DNA of 64,000 bases from Marivirga sericea. Lineage in GTDB: Bacteria; Bacteroidota; Bacteroidia; Cytophagales; Cyclobacteriaceae. Under the pieces are notes generated by a model. It ran no database searches, was not told the origin of the DNA, and worked only from the letters and a program-made list of their open reading frames with translations. Numbering within the stretch: the first letter of the stretch is position 1; each line of letters opens with the position of its first letter. A program made the position numbers and the translations under genes. Below, piece after piece: positions 47,150 through 56,757 of the stretch. Location: NCBI RefSeq assembly GCF_900177665.1, contig NZ_FXAW01000001.1:620001-684000 (forward strand), in the 5' to 3' direction.

Positions 47150-48108
47150 TAGTGCTCTTTTAAAAAGCTGAATGCATCAGAGGCTGTTTCCAGCGGTATT
47201 TCCTCCATTGGGACGTGACCAGCATTAGGATAGACTTTTAATTTGCTATTCGGTAAAATGCGATCAAATCGGTAGGCATGAGCAACAGGAATCCAGTTAT
47301 CGTGCTCTCCCCACATAATTAAGACCGGGCAACGGAGACTGCTCAGTTCATTAAATCTGGCAGGAGTTCTTTGTTTAAATCTTAATAAAGTAGCTTGACG
47401 ATTTCCTGTTTGGAGCATTAAATCATAATAGCGCTGAATTTTGTGATCAGTCACTTTAGATTCATCAGAATACACTTGCTTCATGCTCATGGTGAATAGG
47501 AATTTCGGTGTCATGCTCGTCATTAATCTTGAAAACACAGGATGATTCAGTAATGAAAAGACGGAAAATGAATTCTCATCTTTAAAATCAGCGGTGTCTG
47601 CTTTCATACTTGCCCCAGAGGCATTCAAAAGAATTAATTGCCTTACTTTTTGAGGAATATCTAATGCCATTTTGTAGGCTACTTGTCCGCCCATCGAATT
47701 TCCTGCTATTGCAATTGTATCATAATCTAATTTATCTATTAGTTGCCAAAGTATCTGGGCATAATAATCAGTATCGTATTGTCCTTGCGGGTTAGGCCCT
47801 GTTAAGCCATGGCCTGGCAGATCTACCGAAATAGTGGTGAAATTGTTTTTCAAGTTTTCTTGCCAGATTTCCCAAGTGTGCAAAGAAGAAAAACTACCAT
47901 GAATCAATAAAACGGGAGCGCCTTTTCCCATTATTCTAACATGAAGTCTGTTGCTATCAATCTCAATGTATTCAGATTGGGTTGTGAAGTACTTTTCATG
48001 ATTTTCGCTTTGTTGAATATCTGATTTATAAAAACTTAAAATCAAAATCACTAGCACAGCTAATATTATGGTTATGCTAATTCCTAAAATTTTGAAAAAC
48101 TTACGCAT
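47146..48108 (-). CDS. Membrane-anchored alpha/beta hydrolase
   Basis: The 320-residue protein has an N-terminal membrane helix (about 9-28, [19 protein letters not shown]) and then a typical alpha/beta hydrolase fold with the oxyanion motif [13 protein letters not shown], the nucleophile elbow GNSMGG (with Ser), Asp in [15 protein letters not shown] and His in NAGHVPMEE. The anchor suggests an active site in the periplasm. It follows menE by only 11 bp and may share its transcript, but length, anchor and sequence do not fit MenH. Substrate unknown. Confidence 0.85.
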   Translation of the reverse strand: MRKFFKILGISITIILAVLVILILSFYKSDIQQSENHEKYFTTQSEYIEIDSNRLHVRIMGKGAPVLLIHGSFSSLHTWEIWQENLKNNFTTISVDLPGHGLTGPNPQGQYDTDYYAQILWQLIDKLDYDTIAIAGNSMGGQVAYKMALDIPQKVRQLILLNASGASMKADTADFKDENSFSVFSLLNHPVFSRLMTSMTPKFLFTMSMKQVYSDESKVTDHKIQRYYDLMLQTGNRQATLLRFKQRTPARFNELSSLRCPVLIMWGEHDNWIPVAHAYRFDRILPNSKLKVYPNAGHVPMEEIPLETASDAFSFLKEHY

Positions 48109-48119
48109 GAAAAAATGTA

Positions 48120-49226
48120 TTATCGTTTGTTGATTATCTTAATTGTTTCTAATCGATTGATTTTCCCACTTTCAGTTTCAGAAAAAGCTGAAACTGAAAA
48201 AATGTTCTTAGGAGCATGGAAAGCTGGCAAGTGCTCCTTTAATAAGTTATATAAATTTGGCTCTTCCATATTTCCTTCCAGTAACAAGTTCATAGACTGT
48301 CCCAATTTTTCATCTGGTAATCCAAAAATGAAAAACCGATTGAAAATCTTATTTATTTCAAATACTTCAGCAATTTCCTTTTCCAACAATTCGGGGTGTA
48401 TTTTGATCCCACCCGAATTAATTACATAATCGTATCTGCCTAACCAATCGAATTCTACAGGAGATAATAATTTTACAACATCATTAGTGAGCAATTGATC
48501 TTGCCCGCTTATTGCGGGTGCATGAATTCGAAGACAATCACGGTTGTCAGTAGAGAAGGTAACGTTTTTTAAGGCTTTGAATGCTTCACTTTTTGCAGAG
48601 TTGATATGTTTTAATGCTACATGAGAAACAGTTTCGGTCATGCCATAAGTACTATATACCTTAGCATCATGAATTGTGGATTTGATCTTATTTGCTAAAA
48701 TTTCAGAAACAGGAGCTCCCCCTAATATTATAGCGGTCGAATTATTTAGGAATTCTATTTTATTTGGAGTTTCATCCAGTATTTTCTCGAGTTGATACGG
48801 AACAAAAGAAAAGAAATCTACCGCTTCAGTAGTTGCAAATCCTTGTAGAGGATTGCTGACAATTGGTGAAATGCTTAAGTTTAGCTTACCAATTATAGCT
48901 CTCGCAATCATCATTTTTCCTCCTATATATTCAGGATTAATACATAGAAGCGCATGATCGCCCGCAGTCAAATCTAATGTATTTAAAGTCGATAAGGCGC
49001 TCGCTTTAATTTGAGATTTTGAGATTTTTATGATTTTAGGTCTACCTGTTGAACCTGATGTTTTCTGTGAAATGTACGAAGAATCAGATCTCCACTCCTT
49101 CAAGAAGCTTAAAATAGTATGGATAGGCTTGTCTGAGCTACTTTTATAGGTGTTTATAAAATCAGCGATAGAATACTTTATACTATTAAATTGGATCCAA
49201 TTTTCTGCGAAACTTTTATTGGGCAT
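48120..49226 (-). CDS. menE: o-Succinylbenzoate-CoA ligase (MenE-type)
   Basis: The 368-residue protein has the adenylation motifs of AMP-binding ligases: KTSGSTGRPKIIKISKSQI (P-loop), YSTYGMTETVSHVA (aromatic/Thr-Glu motif), and WLGRYDYVINSGGIKIHPE (hinge). The family is short here because of the reduced N-terminal domain typical of Bacteroidota MenE. It activates o-succinylbenzoate to its CoA ester in menaquinone synthesis. No other men gene is in the window, so the assignment depends on motif and size, and another small acyl-CoA ligase cannot be excluded. It is divergent from the Lrp-type regulator gene. Confidence 0.75.
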   Translation of the reverse strand: MPNKSFAENWIQFNSIKYSIADFINTYKSSSDKPIHTILSFLKEWRSDSSYISQKTSGSTGRPKIIKISKSQIKASALSTLNTLDLTAGDHALLCINPEYIGGKMMIARAIIGKLNLSISPIVSNPLQGFATTEAVDFFSFVPYQLEKILDETPNKIEFLNNSTAIILGGAPVSEILANKIKSTIHDAKVYSTYGMTETVSHVALKHINSAKSEAFKALKNVTFSTDNRDCLRIHAPAISGQDQLLTNDVVKLLSPVEFDWLGRYDYVINSGGIKIHPELLEKEIAEVFEINKIFNRFFIFGLPDEKLGQSMNLLLEGNMEEPNLYNLLKEHLPAFHAPKNIFSVSAFSETESGKINRLETIKIINKR

Positions 49227-49348
49227 GAATGCTTTGAGATCAAAATTGAAATATAAAATTACTACTAATTTGAGTTAATATTGTAATTAATAAAGTTCAA
49301 TATTAATAATTCAATATATAAGCTATATTTTCTGTGAAATCACGAAAA

Positions 49349-49356
49349 TAAATTTG
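49349..49356 (+). promoter_or_regulatory. Candidate -7 element for the Lrp-type regulator gene
   Basis: TAAATTTG fits TAnnTTTG and lies about 80 bp before the ATG at 49436, in the 209-bp region divergent from menE. The -33 region is TTTTC-like rather than TTTG, so it is a modest match. Confidence 0.35.
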
Positions 49357-49435
49357 GTGAAATTGCCTTTATATAGCTATGATCTCAATAATATATACTA
49401 ATTTTACAATCTAATTGAAAACACGAAAAATATAA

Positions 49436-49915
49436 ATGTTACCTTTTAAGCTAGATAAAATTGACAAAAAGATATTGGATATTTTGCAAGTAGATGGCAG
49501 AATTACCAATGCGCAATTATCGAAAGATATAGGACTTTCGCCTGCTCCTACTTTAGAGCGAGTTAAGAAACTTGAGAACGCTGGAATTATTAAGAGTTAT
49601 CACGCTAAGCTTGACAATGAAAAAATAAACTTGGGGGTGAGCACCTATGTAATGGTGTCATTAAAAGGTCATAATAAATCAAACATTGATAAGTTCATTG
49701 CAGCTATTGATGAGGTAGATGAAATCATAGAATGTAATCACGTGACAGGCTCAAGCGATTTTATTTTGAAAGTAATTGCTAAAGATATCCCATCTTATCA
49801 GAAATTAATGTTAGAAAGAGTAAGTGAGATTGAAGTTGTGGATAGTATGCAATCAATGGTAATTTTATCTACTTTTAAGGACAGCAAGAGAATGCCGATA
49901 CCTGAAAACAAATAA
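49436..49915 (+). CDS. Lrp/AsnC-family transcriptional regulator
   Basis: The 159-residue protein has an N-terminal helix-turn-helix (about 5-62, DKKILDILQVDGRITNAQL and GLSPAPTLERVKKLENAGI) and a C-terminal RAM/AsnC effector domain (about 68-150; ISTY-type strand VSTYVMVSLKGHN and ECNHVTGSSDFILKV). Such proteins form octamers that bind amino acids and regulate nearby and distant genes. The ligand is not predictable. It is divergent from menE and 5 bp upstream of a phosphoribosyltransferase gene, probably in one operon with it. Confidence 0.92.
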   Translation: MLPFKLDKIDKKILDILQVDGRITNAQLSKDIGLSPAPTLERVKKLENAGIIKSYHAKLDNEKINLGVSTYVMVSLKGHNKSNIDKFIAAIDEVDEIIECNHVTGSSDFILKVIAKDIPSYQKLMLERVSEIEVVDSMQSMVILSTFKDSKRMPIPENK

Positions 49916-49920
49916 ATTTT

Positions 49921-50427
49921 ATGCTTAACAAGAGCAACCAAATTTTAGATCGAGAAGCTATCCGTAGTAAAATAAAACGGATAGCTTTTCAGATTTTAGA
50001 GAACAATTACAAAGAGAAAAATTTGTATATTATTGGGATCAATGGAGGCGGTGCGATTTTAGCTAAAAATATAACCGTGGAATTGATAGAGATCAGTGAT
50101 TTAAAGCCCAATTATCTTTCAATAAAGCTTAATAAATTATCTCCAGCCGATTCGGAAGTTGTTTTGAGTGATAAAATCACAAATTCGGAAGATGCGGTGG
50201 TTTTGCTCGTTGATGACGTATTGAATTCCGGTAAAACCGTTTTTTACGCTTTAAGACCTTTAATGGATATGAATCTAAAAAAAATAGAAACCGCCTTTTT
50301 GGTAAATAGGGCGCATCGTTCATTTCCGATTGCTGCTAATTATACAGGAGTTGAAATTGCCACTACTATTCAAGAGCATATAAATTTCAATTGGTCAGAT
50401 GAAGGTTTTGGAGTTTATCTTGAATGA
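49921..50427 (+). CDS. Phosphoribosyltransferase, PyrR-like
   Basis: The 168-residue protein has the type I PRPP-binding motif VVLLVDDVLNSGKTVFYAL. The N-terminal ILDREAIRSKIKRIAFQI and the later LVNRAHRSFPIAANYTGVEIA strongly resemble PyrR, the pyrimidine regulator with uracil phosphoribosyltransferase activity. The RNA-binding residues of PyrR cannot be judged here, and no pyr genes are near. A hypoxanthine-type enzyme is the alternative. It starts 5 bp after the Lrp-type gene. Confidence 0.8.
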   Translation: MLNKSNQILDREAIRSKIKRIAFQILENNYKEKNLYIIGINGGGAILAKNITVELIEISDLKPNYLSIKLNKLSPADSEVVLSDKITNSEDAVVLLVDDVLNSGKTVFYALRPLMDMNLKKIETAFLVNRAHRSFPIAANYTGVEIATTIQEHINFNWSDEGFGVYLE

Positions 50428-50472
50428 TTTACATTTGTAATTATTTAATATTGTGAATTTTAAATTCAACAG

Positions 50473-52212
50473 ATGAGGTTCTTAACGATTGTAGTATTTT
50501 TATTGATAAATTTTGTATTTCATTCTGCTGCGCAGCGAATTAAATACAAGAATTTGTTTCCAGTCCTTCAAAGTAAAGATTACAAGACTGCCGAGCCTCA
50601 ACTTTTGCAATTTCTAGAAGAGAACGATGATGAAGCCAATGCCTATTTCTATTTCGGTGAAATAATAGTTTCTAAACTTGATTCTACTGAAATCTTTCCA
50701 ACAACAGCGAAGTATGATTCTATGGTCAATAAAGCTATCGCAGCTTACAAAAAGTCTATAGAGTTAGTTGATGATCGAGAGCTTAGAAAAAATGATGAGT
50801 ATTATGCAGCCTATAATCGAAGAGATCTCAGAACTGGAAAGTTTGGGATTAAAAAATCAGATATCCATTTAGATTACGAGAATAAAATAAAGGCTGCCAG
50901 TAAGAAAAAGGAAACCGTATTGAGAATACATGAATTGAAAGAAAAATCAGTTCAGCAATACGATAATTTAAATAAGGAAGTTCTCGAATTATACGAATCT
51001 TTTCCTGATGAATCTTCTTTTCTTTTGCGTTCAAATGCTGATAGCAAAAAGACTCTGGTAGAAGTTGAAGAAAGCTACGCTACCTTTGTAACTACCTATA
51101 AGCAATTTGTTGAGCAATTAAACTCTTTAAATAACCCTGCCTATAATCCTGAACTAAAGTTTGTAGACATAACTAATTGGGAAGGCTTAGAACCTTTGCA
51201 AACCGATATTAATGAGTTTGTCATAACAATTCAGGATTATGAGAAATACTTTAACAATTTGAAAATCAAGATTGAAGAAGAAGTAATTCCGTTAAAGGAA
51301 TTGCTTTATAAGACGGATGCTGAAATCACAGAAGCTATCTTAAAGATTAAGGAAGCAAAAGATTCTCTCAGTATGAAAAATCTAATGATTTCAGAAGAAT
51401 TGGAAAAAGGACTGAATAGATATGATAAAAGTAAAACTATTTTGGACCTCCTTCACTATAAAAAACGCAAAGGCAAATCGGAGTTCTTGAGTAATAAATC
51501 GATTTTTCCTGTTTTAACAGATTCTACAAATGTATATCAAAGAGCAAATTTAGTAGCAGATTATCGAGAGAACCTTGCTGCGCAATTCGAATTGATTGAG
51601 TCAATCGAACAAGGTCTTAATGAAAAAGTAATCAAAAATTTCCAGCTTTTCGTGGATAGATTTGAGCCCTCCATCAAATCATATGTGCAGACCGAAAAAA
51701 CAATATTGAAGCAAAAACTGGATTCAGTTACACAAAGAAGCGAGTTCATGGCTCGACAGATTCAATTTTTCAAGTATGAAAAAGATTCAATATTTTTAAC
51801 GCCTCTTATCGCTGCTACCAATGATAGTAAAAAATATGTGATTCAAACTATCGAATTAGATTCTATGCTTTTAATAGGTGGAGTTTTAAATCAAAGCGCT
51901 TTTGTAGCGTCTGCTGGCTTCGATATGAAGGTGAAACAATACAGACTGTATGAAGATAGTACCTTGATTATTAATAAAATGATTTTGTTGAATAAAAACC
52001 TGCTAGTGAATTTTACTTCAGATATGGGGGAACAGCCCGAACAGCGTATTGAGTATTTATCTCCTGATTTAACACTATTATGGGAATTTCCATATCAAAG
52101 TAGTAGTACTTTAAGTAACGCAAAAGTGGAAGCAGGCATTTTCTTTTTGTATGACCAGGATGGGCAAGTTTTAAATACTTTAAACTCTCAAGGTGAAATT
52201 ATAGGTAATTAA
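50473..52212 (+). CDS. Exported protein of unknown function with TPR-like and coiled-coil regions
   Basis: I do not recognise this 579-residue protein. It starts with a signal peptide (FLTIVVFLLINFVFHSAAQ). Residues about 25-110 look like helical repeats of TPR type (SKDYKTAEPQLLQFLEENDD; ANAYFYFGEIIVSK; AYKKSIELVDD). Residues about 140-420 are long, charged helices likely to form coiled coils. The last 120 residues are predicted beta-rich (SMLLIGGVLNQSAFVASAGF; YLSPDLTLLWEFPYQ). No catalytic motif was found. It stands between the PyrR-like gene and thrS. A surface or periplasmic scaffold role is only a guess. Confidence 0.6.
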   Translation: MRFLTIVVFLLINFVFHSAAQRIKYKNLFPVLQSKDYKTAEPQLLQFLEENDDEANAYFYFGEIIVSKLDSTEIFPTTAKYDSMVNKAIAAYKKSIELVDDRELRKNDEYYAAYNRRDLRTGKFGIKKSDIHLDYENKIKAASKKKETVLRIHELKEKSVQQYDNLNKEVLELYESFPDESSFLLRSNADSKKTLVEVEESYATFVTTYKQFVEQLNSLNNPAYNPELKFVDITNWEGLEPLQTDINEFVITIQDYEKYFNNLKIKIEEEVIPLKELLYKTDAEITEAILKIKEAKDSLSMKNLMISEELEKGLNRYDKSKTILDLLHYKKRKGKSEFLSNKSIFPVLTDSTNVYQRANLVADYRENLAAQFELIESIEQGLNEKVIKNFQLFVDRFEPSIKSYVQTEKTILKQKLDSVTQRSEFMARQIQFFKYEKDSIFLTPLIAATNDSKKYVIQTIELDSMLLIGGVLNQSAFVASAGFDMKVKQYRLYEDSTLIINKMILLNKNLLVNFTSDMGEQPEQRIEYLSPDLTLLWEFPYQSSSTLSNAKVEAGIFFLYDQDGQVLNTLNSQGEIIGN

Positions 52213-52327
52213 AGTTATTTTACCTCCATTCCTTTTACAGTTATTGAATCAAAAATTGCATATTTGTACTTCGGATTCATTTTAATCCATACAGAACATT
52301 ATTTATTAGTAAGAATTACAGCACAAT

Positions 52328-54292
52328 ATGAGTAATAGAATTAAGATTACTTTGCCTGATGGCAGTATAAAAGAATTTGATAAAGGCGTAAGTGGACATG
52401 ATATCGCCATGAGCATAAGCGAAGGCTTAGCGAGAAATGTTTTGTCAACAAAAGTTAATGGACAGGTTTGGGATTCAACCAGACCTATTAATGAGGATGC
52501 CCATATTCAATTACTCACATGGAATGATCCAGAGGGACAAAACACCTTTTGGCATTCTTCTGCTCACTTGTTAGCAGAAGCATTAGAAGAGATGTATCCA
52601 GGTATCAAATTTGGAATAGGGCCACCGATTGCGAACGGCTTCTATTATGATGTTGATTTTGGAGATCAAGAATTGCAAGGGGAAGAGTTAGAAAAGATCG
52701 AGCAGAAAATGCTTGAGCTAGCTCGCCAAAAGAATGAGTTTCAACGGACAGAAGTATCTAAGGATGACGCGAAGGTTTACTATGAGAAAAAAGGAGATGA
52801 ATATAAATTAGAATTAATTGAAGGCTTGCAGGATGGAGAGATAACCTTTTATCAGCAGGGGAATTTCACTGATTTGTGCAGAGGACCTCATATCCCTCAC
52901 ACTGGATATATTAAAGCCGTAAAACTTCTGAATATTGCGGGCGCATATTGGAGAGGAGATGAAAAACGTAAACAGTTAACCCGGATTTACGGAATTACCT
53001 TCCCTAAGCAAAAGGAACTAAAAGAATATTTAGAGTTATTAGAAGAAGCAAAGAAAAGAGATCATAGGAAGCTGGGAAAAGAAATGGAATTATTTGCCTT
53101 TTCTGAAAAAGTGGGACTAGGTTTACCATTATGGCTACCCAAGGGGACAATGCTGAGAGATCGGCTCGAAAATTTCCTGAAGAAAGCACAAGTAAAAGCA
53201 GGATATCAGCCGGTTATTACTCCGCATATTGGTAATAAAGAATTATACATCACTTCTGGTCACTATGAAAAATATGGAAAGGATTCTTTCCAACCCATTG
53301 CGGCACCTTCTGATGATGACTCAAAAAGTGATGAGGAATATTTGCTAAAGCCAATGAACTGTCCTCACCATTGTGAAATATATAAAACCAAACCAAGAAG
53401 TTATAAGGATCTTCCTTTGCGTTTGGCTGAGTTTGGGACAGTTTATAGATACGAACAAAGCGGTGAGCTTCATGGGTTAACAAGAGTTAGAAGTTTTACA
53501 CAAGATGATGCGCATATTTTCTGTCGTCCTGATCAGGTAAAAGAAGAGTTTATAAAAGTAATTGATCTTGTTCTATTTGTATTTAATTCCTTAGGATTTC
53601 AGGATTTTGTAACCCAAGTTTCTTTGCGAGATCCTGAAAACAAAGAAAAGTATATTGGTGGAGATGAGGTGTGGGATAAAGCTGAGCAAGCAATAATTGA
53701 AGCAGCCGAGGAAAAAGGATTGAAAACAGTAGTTGAAACAGGAGAAGCTGCTTTTTATGGCCCTAAGCTTGATTTCATGGTAAAAGATGCGCTTGGAAGA
53801 AGCTGGCAATTGGGAACAATTCAAGTCGATTACAACCTGCCGGAGCGTTTTCAGTTAGAATATGTCGGTGCTGACAATAGTAAGCACCGGCCTGTGATGA
53901 TTCATCGCGCACCCTTTGGAAGTATGGAAAGATTTGTGGCTGTGTTAATTGAACATTGTGCTGGGAATTTTCCATTATGGTTGTCGCCTGAGCAAGTGGC
54001 GGTTTTACCGATTTCAGAGAAATATGCAGACTATGCTAATCAAGTGTATACTGAATTAGAATCTGATGATATCACAGGCTTTATCGACCATAGAGATGAA
54101 AAAATAGGTAGAAAAATCAGGGATGCTGAAATTAAAAAAATCCCTTATATGCTTATAGTAGGTGAGCAAGAAGCAGCTGAATCTAAAGTTTCAATTAGAA
54201 AACATGGTGAAGGTGACGTGGGTAGTATGAGTTTAGTAGATTTTAAGTCATTTTTCAATCAAAAAGTTAGAGATAGTATAGAAAATAAATGA
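52328..54292 (+). CDS. thrS: Threonyl-tRNA synthetase
   Basis: The 654-residue protein has the full ThrRS layout: TGS domain (about 1-65), editing domain with the [11 protein letters not shown] motif (about 70-230), class II catalytic core with motif 2 around [16 protein letters not shown] and motif 3 ([16 protein letters not shown]), zinc ligands including the Cys in [10 protein letters not shown], and the C-terminal anticodon-binding domain ([14 protein letters not shown]). It charges tRNA-Thr and removes mischarged serine. It leads the translation cluster thrS-infC-rpmI-rplT, a very widespread arrangement, though a separate promoter probably sits before infC. Length is normal. Confidence 0.97.
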   Translation: MSNRIKITLPDGSIKEFDKGVSGHDIAMSISEGLARNVLSTKVNGQVWDSTRPINEDAHIQLLTWNDPEGQNTFWHSSAHLLAEALEEMYPGIKFGIGPPIANGFYYDVDFGDQELQGEELEKIEQKMLELARQKNEFQRTEVSKDDAKVYYEKKGDEYKLELIEGLQDGEITFYQQGNFTDLCRGPHIPHTGYIKAVKLLNIAGAYWRGDEKRKQLTRIYGITFPKQKELKEYLELLEEAKKRDHRKLGKEMELFAFSEKVGLGLPLWLPKGTMLRDRLENFLKKAQVKAGYQPVITPHIGNKELYITSGHYEKYGKDSFQPIAAPSDDDSKSDEEYLLKPMNCPHHCEIYKTKPRSYKDLPLRLAEFGTVYRYEQSGELHGLTRVRSFTQDDAHIFCRPDQVKEEFIKVIDLVLFVFNSLGFQDFVTQVSLRDPENKEKYIGGDEVWDKAEQAIIEAAEEKGLKTVVETGEAAFYGPKLDFMVKDALGRSWQLGTIQVDYNLPERFQLEYVGADNSKHRPVMIHRAPFGSMERFVAVLIEHCAGNFPLWLSPEQVAVLPISEKYADYANQVYTELESDDITGFIDHRDEKIGRKIRDAEIKKIPYMLIVGEQEAAESKVSIRKHGEGDVGSMSLVDFKSFFNQKVRDSIENK

Positions 54293-54320
54293 TATTGATT
54301 ATTAGATTTTGGATAGTAAT

Positions 54321-54350
54321 TTTGTAATCCGATATTTATAACGATATTTG
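54321..54350 (+). promoter_or_regulatory. Candidate promoter for infC-rpmI-rplT
   Basis: TTTG at 54321-54324 is followed after 18 bases by GATATTTG (54343-54350), close to the phylum's TTTG-N19-TAnnTTTG pattern with one mismatch. Transcription would begin near 54357, giving a leader of about 24 nt that carries the Shine-Dalgarno at 54370. Confidence 0.4.
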
Positions 54351-54369
54351 CACACTGGAAACTAAAAAA

Positions 54370-54383
54370 AGGAGGTTAATATT
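54370..54383 (+). promoter_or_regulatory. Strong Shine-Dalgarno and possible AUU start of infC
   Basis: AGGAGG at 54370-54375 is a perfect match to the 3' end of 16S rRNA, rare in a genome where other genes here show no such motif. The in-frame ATT at 54381 lies 5 bases after it, the ideal distance; the next ATG (54390) lies 14 bases away, too far. AUU is the known start of infC in enterobacteria, where it allows IF3 to control its own synthesis. Confidence 0.6.
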
Positions 54384-54938
54384 AGTAAAATGCGAAAAAA
54401 AGGCAGCTACAGACCTAGAGGTAGGGAAGAAGAACCCTACAAGGTAAATAGTAAAATAAGAGCTAGAGAGGTTCGTGTAGTTGGTGAAAATGTAAAAGTT
54501 GACGTCTATACCATTGGTGAGGCCCTCAGAATGGCCGAAGAGCAAAATCTTGATTTGGTTGAGATTTCTCCAAAAGCTGACCCTCCTGTTTGTAAAATCA
54601 TTGATTATTCAAAGTTTAAGTACGAGCAGAAGAAAAAGCAAAAGGAGATAAAAGCCAAAGCGCAAAAAACAGTTATCAAAGAGATACGGTTTGGTCCCAA
54701 TACCGATGATCATGACTTTGAATTTAAACTGAATCATGCGAAGAAATTCTTGACTGATGGAGCAAAAGTGAAGGCTTATGTTCATTTTGTAGGTAGGACG
54801 ATTGTTTTTAAAGACAGGGGAGAACTTTTATTATTGCGTTTTGCTTCTGAACTGGAAGATTTAGGCAAGGTTGAACAAATGCCTAAATTGGAAGGAAAAA
54901 GAATGACCCTTTTTATTACTCCTAAACAAGGTAAATAA
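54381..54938 (+). CDS. infC: Translation initiation factor IF-3
   Basis: The protein has the two IF-3 domains: N-terminal ([21 protein letters not shown], then [20 protein letters not shown]) and C-terminal ([33 protein letters not shown]), joined by a Lys-rich linker helix. IF-3 binds the 30S subunit and checks start codons. I place the start at ATT 54381 because of the Shine-Dalgarno spacing; the ATG at 54390 would give 182 residues and is the conservative alternative. Either choice leaves all conserved parts intact. It is followed after 25 bp by rpmI. Confidence 0.95.
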   Translation: MSKMRKKGSYRPRGREEEPYKVNSKIRAREVRVVGENVKVDVYTIGEALRMAEEQNLDLVEISPKADPPVCKIIDYSKFKYEQKKKQKEIKAKAQKTVIKEIRFGPNTDDHDFEFKLNHAKKFLTDGAKVKAYVHFVGRTIVFKDRGELLLLRFASELEDLGKVEQMPKLEGKRMTLFITPKQGK

Positions 54939-54963
54939 GTAACCAATTTAAATAAATAGATAA

Positions 54964-55158
54964 ATGCCTAAAGTAAAAACAAAATCAGGCGCGAAAAAAA
55001 GGTTTAAATTGACTGGAAGCGGTAAAATTAAAAGAAAGCACGCTTTTAAAAGTCATATTTTAACCAAAAAGGAAACTAAGCAAAAAAGACGCTTAACCGA
55101 TATGGGACTTGTACATAAGTCGGATATGGGTAGAGTAAAAGATATGCTTAATCTCTAG
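54964..55158 (+). CDS. rpmI: Ribosomal protein bL35
   Basis: The 64-residue, very basic protein begins [20 protein letters not shown] and continues with [19 protein letters not shown], the well-conserved bL35 sequence of the large ribosomal subunit. It lies between infC and rplT as in most bacteria. TAG is the stop codon. The 109-bp gap to rplT is longer than usual and holds a palindrome (55226-55239). Confidence 0.97.
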   Translation: MPKVKTKSGAKKRFKLTGSGKIKRKHAFKSHILTKKETKQKRRLTDMGLVHKSDMGRVKDMLNL

Positions 55159-55225
55159 TATTTCGCAAAAATTAAAGTGAACGAAGGTTCGATGTTTAAC
55201 CGGGATATATGGTAGTATCAAGAAT

Positions 55226-55239
55226 CAACTTTAAAGTTG
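55226..55239 (+). promoter_or_regulatory. Palindrome in the rpmI-rplT gap
   Basis: CAACTTTAAAGTTG is perfectly self-complementary and lies 29 bp before the rplT ATG. A small GAAC-GAAG-GTTC hairpin lies upstream (55179-55190). In other bacteria L20 represses its own operon through folded leader RNA, so a translational operator is possible here; this is inference. Confidence 0.3.
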
Positions 55240-55267
55240 GTCACCAATTTCCAAAAAATTAAAATTT

Positions 55268-55612
55268 ATGCCAAGATCAGTAAATCATGTAGCTTCAAGA
55301 GCTAGAAGAAAAAAAATCCTTAAGTATGCGAAAGGCTACTGGGGTAGAAAGAAAAACGTTTGGACGGTAGCAAAGAATGCCGTTGAGAAAGGTTGGTTGT
55401 ATGCCTACAGAGATAGGAAACAAAAGAAAAGAGAATTCAGAAAATTATGGATTCAGAGAATTAATGCAGGAGCAAGAGAGCATGGGATGTCTTATTCTCA
55501 GTTCATGGGCGCTGTAAACAAAAAAGGAGTAGAATTAAACAGAAAAGTATTAGCAGATTTAGCTATGAATCATCCAGAAGCGTTTAAAAGCGTTATAGAT
55601 TCGGTTAAATAA
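55268..55612 (+). CDS. rplT: Ribosomal protein bL20
   Basis: The 114-residue basic protein ([58 protein letters not shown]) is bL20 across its whole length. It binds 23S rRNA early in large-subunit assembly and, in many bacteria, regulates the infC-rpmI-rplT operon. It is the last gene of the cluster, with a strong terminator after it. Confidence 0.97.
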   Translation: MPRSVNHVASRARRKKILKYAKGYWGRKKNVWTVAKNAVEKGWLYAYRDRKQKKREFRKLWIQRINAGAREHGMSYSQFMGAVNKKGVELNRKVLADLAMNHPEAFKSVIDSVK

Positions 55613-55635
55613 TATACTTTGAATCAATATTATAT

Positions 55636-55670
55636 AAGCCTCAATGCATTGCAGCATTGAGGCTTTTTTT
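55636..55670 (+). terminator. Terminator after rplT
   Basis: Twelve-base-pair stem AAGCCTCAATGC/GCATTGAGGCTT (55636-55647 with 55654-55665), loop ATTGCA, then T residues to 55670. Confidence 0.93.
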
Positions 55671-55732
55671 ATTCTCAATTTCACAAATTGAAGATGAAGA
55701 TATGCTGCTAATTTAAAATGTAAATTTTCAAC

Positions 55733-56503
55733 TTATTTGATTGATGATTTTCTCAAACCAATAAAAAGTAAGATTAAAGCACTATAAGCAATGAAAAAGG
55801 GAATAATGTAATTAATGAGTCCTAAAGAGAGCATGATAGCAATTAGCATTAATTGAAACCCCAGACCGTAAATAGATATCATGGACATAAACCAGTTTGG
55901 GATCTGTCGTATTTTAAATGCTCCTTGATCGAACTTGTAAATTAACCAGTCAAAGGGAAGGTACAAAACTCGGAATAAGTGAAATAGAATATTAACAGTT
56001 GTCTGGCTTTCAATTGGAAAAGCAGTAGGAGGGTTACTTTCAAAAATTTTGCTAGTGGTGTCGCCACCACTTGTCCGATGCCTTAAAATCACGTAGTAAT
56101 AGTTATATAGAGTCCCTTGCAGCTGAATACAAAAGTAAGCAATAAGTCCTAACCAATAGGGGCTATCGCTCTTATAACTTATCACCATAATAAATATCAA
56201 ATTCAAAAAACTATCAAATATTGAATCTAAATATCTACCAGAATAGGACGGACTCATTTTAATTCGGGCCAATTCACCGTCCATCGCATCTATGATTGAT
56301 TTTAATATCAGGCCGATGCCAGCTATAATGTAGGTTTCCTCCACTATAAAATAGGCTGAAAACAATCCTACTAGTCCAAATCCAACAGTGAGCTGTATAG
56401 GGGAGACAAAGGTGTTTTTCAATAAATTAGAGAGGAAGACTGCAGGGCCGCGCCCATAATCTGAAAAGTCAAAGAATTTTTGTTCCTTATCTATTTTTGG
56501 CAT
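55733..56503 (-). CDS. CDP-alcohol phosphatidyltransferase family membrane protein
   Basis: The 256-residue protein has the family signature D-G-x2-A-R-x8-G-x3-D-x3-D in full (AMDGELARIKMSPSYSGRYLD and the following Asp), which binds the metal and the CDP-alcohol. Four to six hydrophobic helices surround it (VGFGLVGLFSAYFIV, LGLINYIIPFFIAYSALIL). Members join an alcohol such as glycerol phosphate, inositol or choline to diacylglycerol in the inner membrane. The alcohol is not predictable from the motif. It is a single gene whose stop is 63 bp from the rplT terminator. Confidence 0.88.
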   Translation of the reverse strand: MPKIDKEQKFFDFSDYGRGPAVFLSNLLKNTFVSPIQLTVGFGLVGLFSAYFIVEETYIIAGIGLILKSIIDAMDGELARIKMSPSYSGRYLDSIFDSFLNLIFIMVISYKSDSPYWLGLIAYFCIQLQGTLYNYYYVILRHRTSGGDTTSKIFESNPPTAFPIESQTTVNILFHLFRVLYLPFDWLIYKFDQGAFKIRQIPNWFMSMISIYGLGFQLMLIAIMLSLGLINYIIPFFIAYSALILLFIGLRKSSIK

Positions 56504-56757
56504 TTACTTTCTTCGGTAACGTCAAACTCATCTAATGAGACTGAAGGATGATTTAATTACTATAAATTATTTTTAAACAAGATTCTACTACTAACTAAAA
56601 CTATTAATTATTTGTTCAAAGAAATAGAGCCTTCTAAAAGAATAACTATTGTTAGAATAATTGTATTTTAATGCAACTATTACGTTATATGGGCTGAATA
56701 CACTAAAATACTACAAAATTTAATTGGTGATTTAGCTTTAGGTCTTTACTTTGGAAT

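Noticed and set aside
47146-48108. MenH, because the gene follows menE
   Set aside because: The protein has a membrane anchor and is about 60 residues longer than MenH; the fold and triad alone do not identify it.
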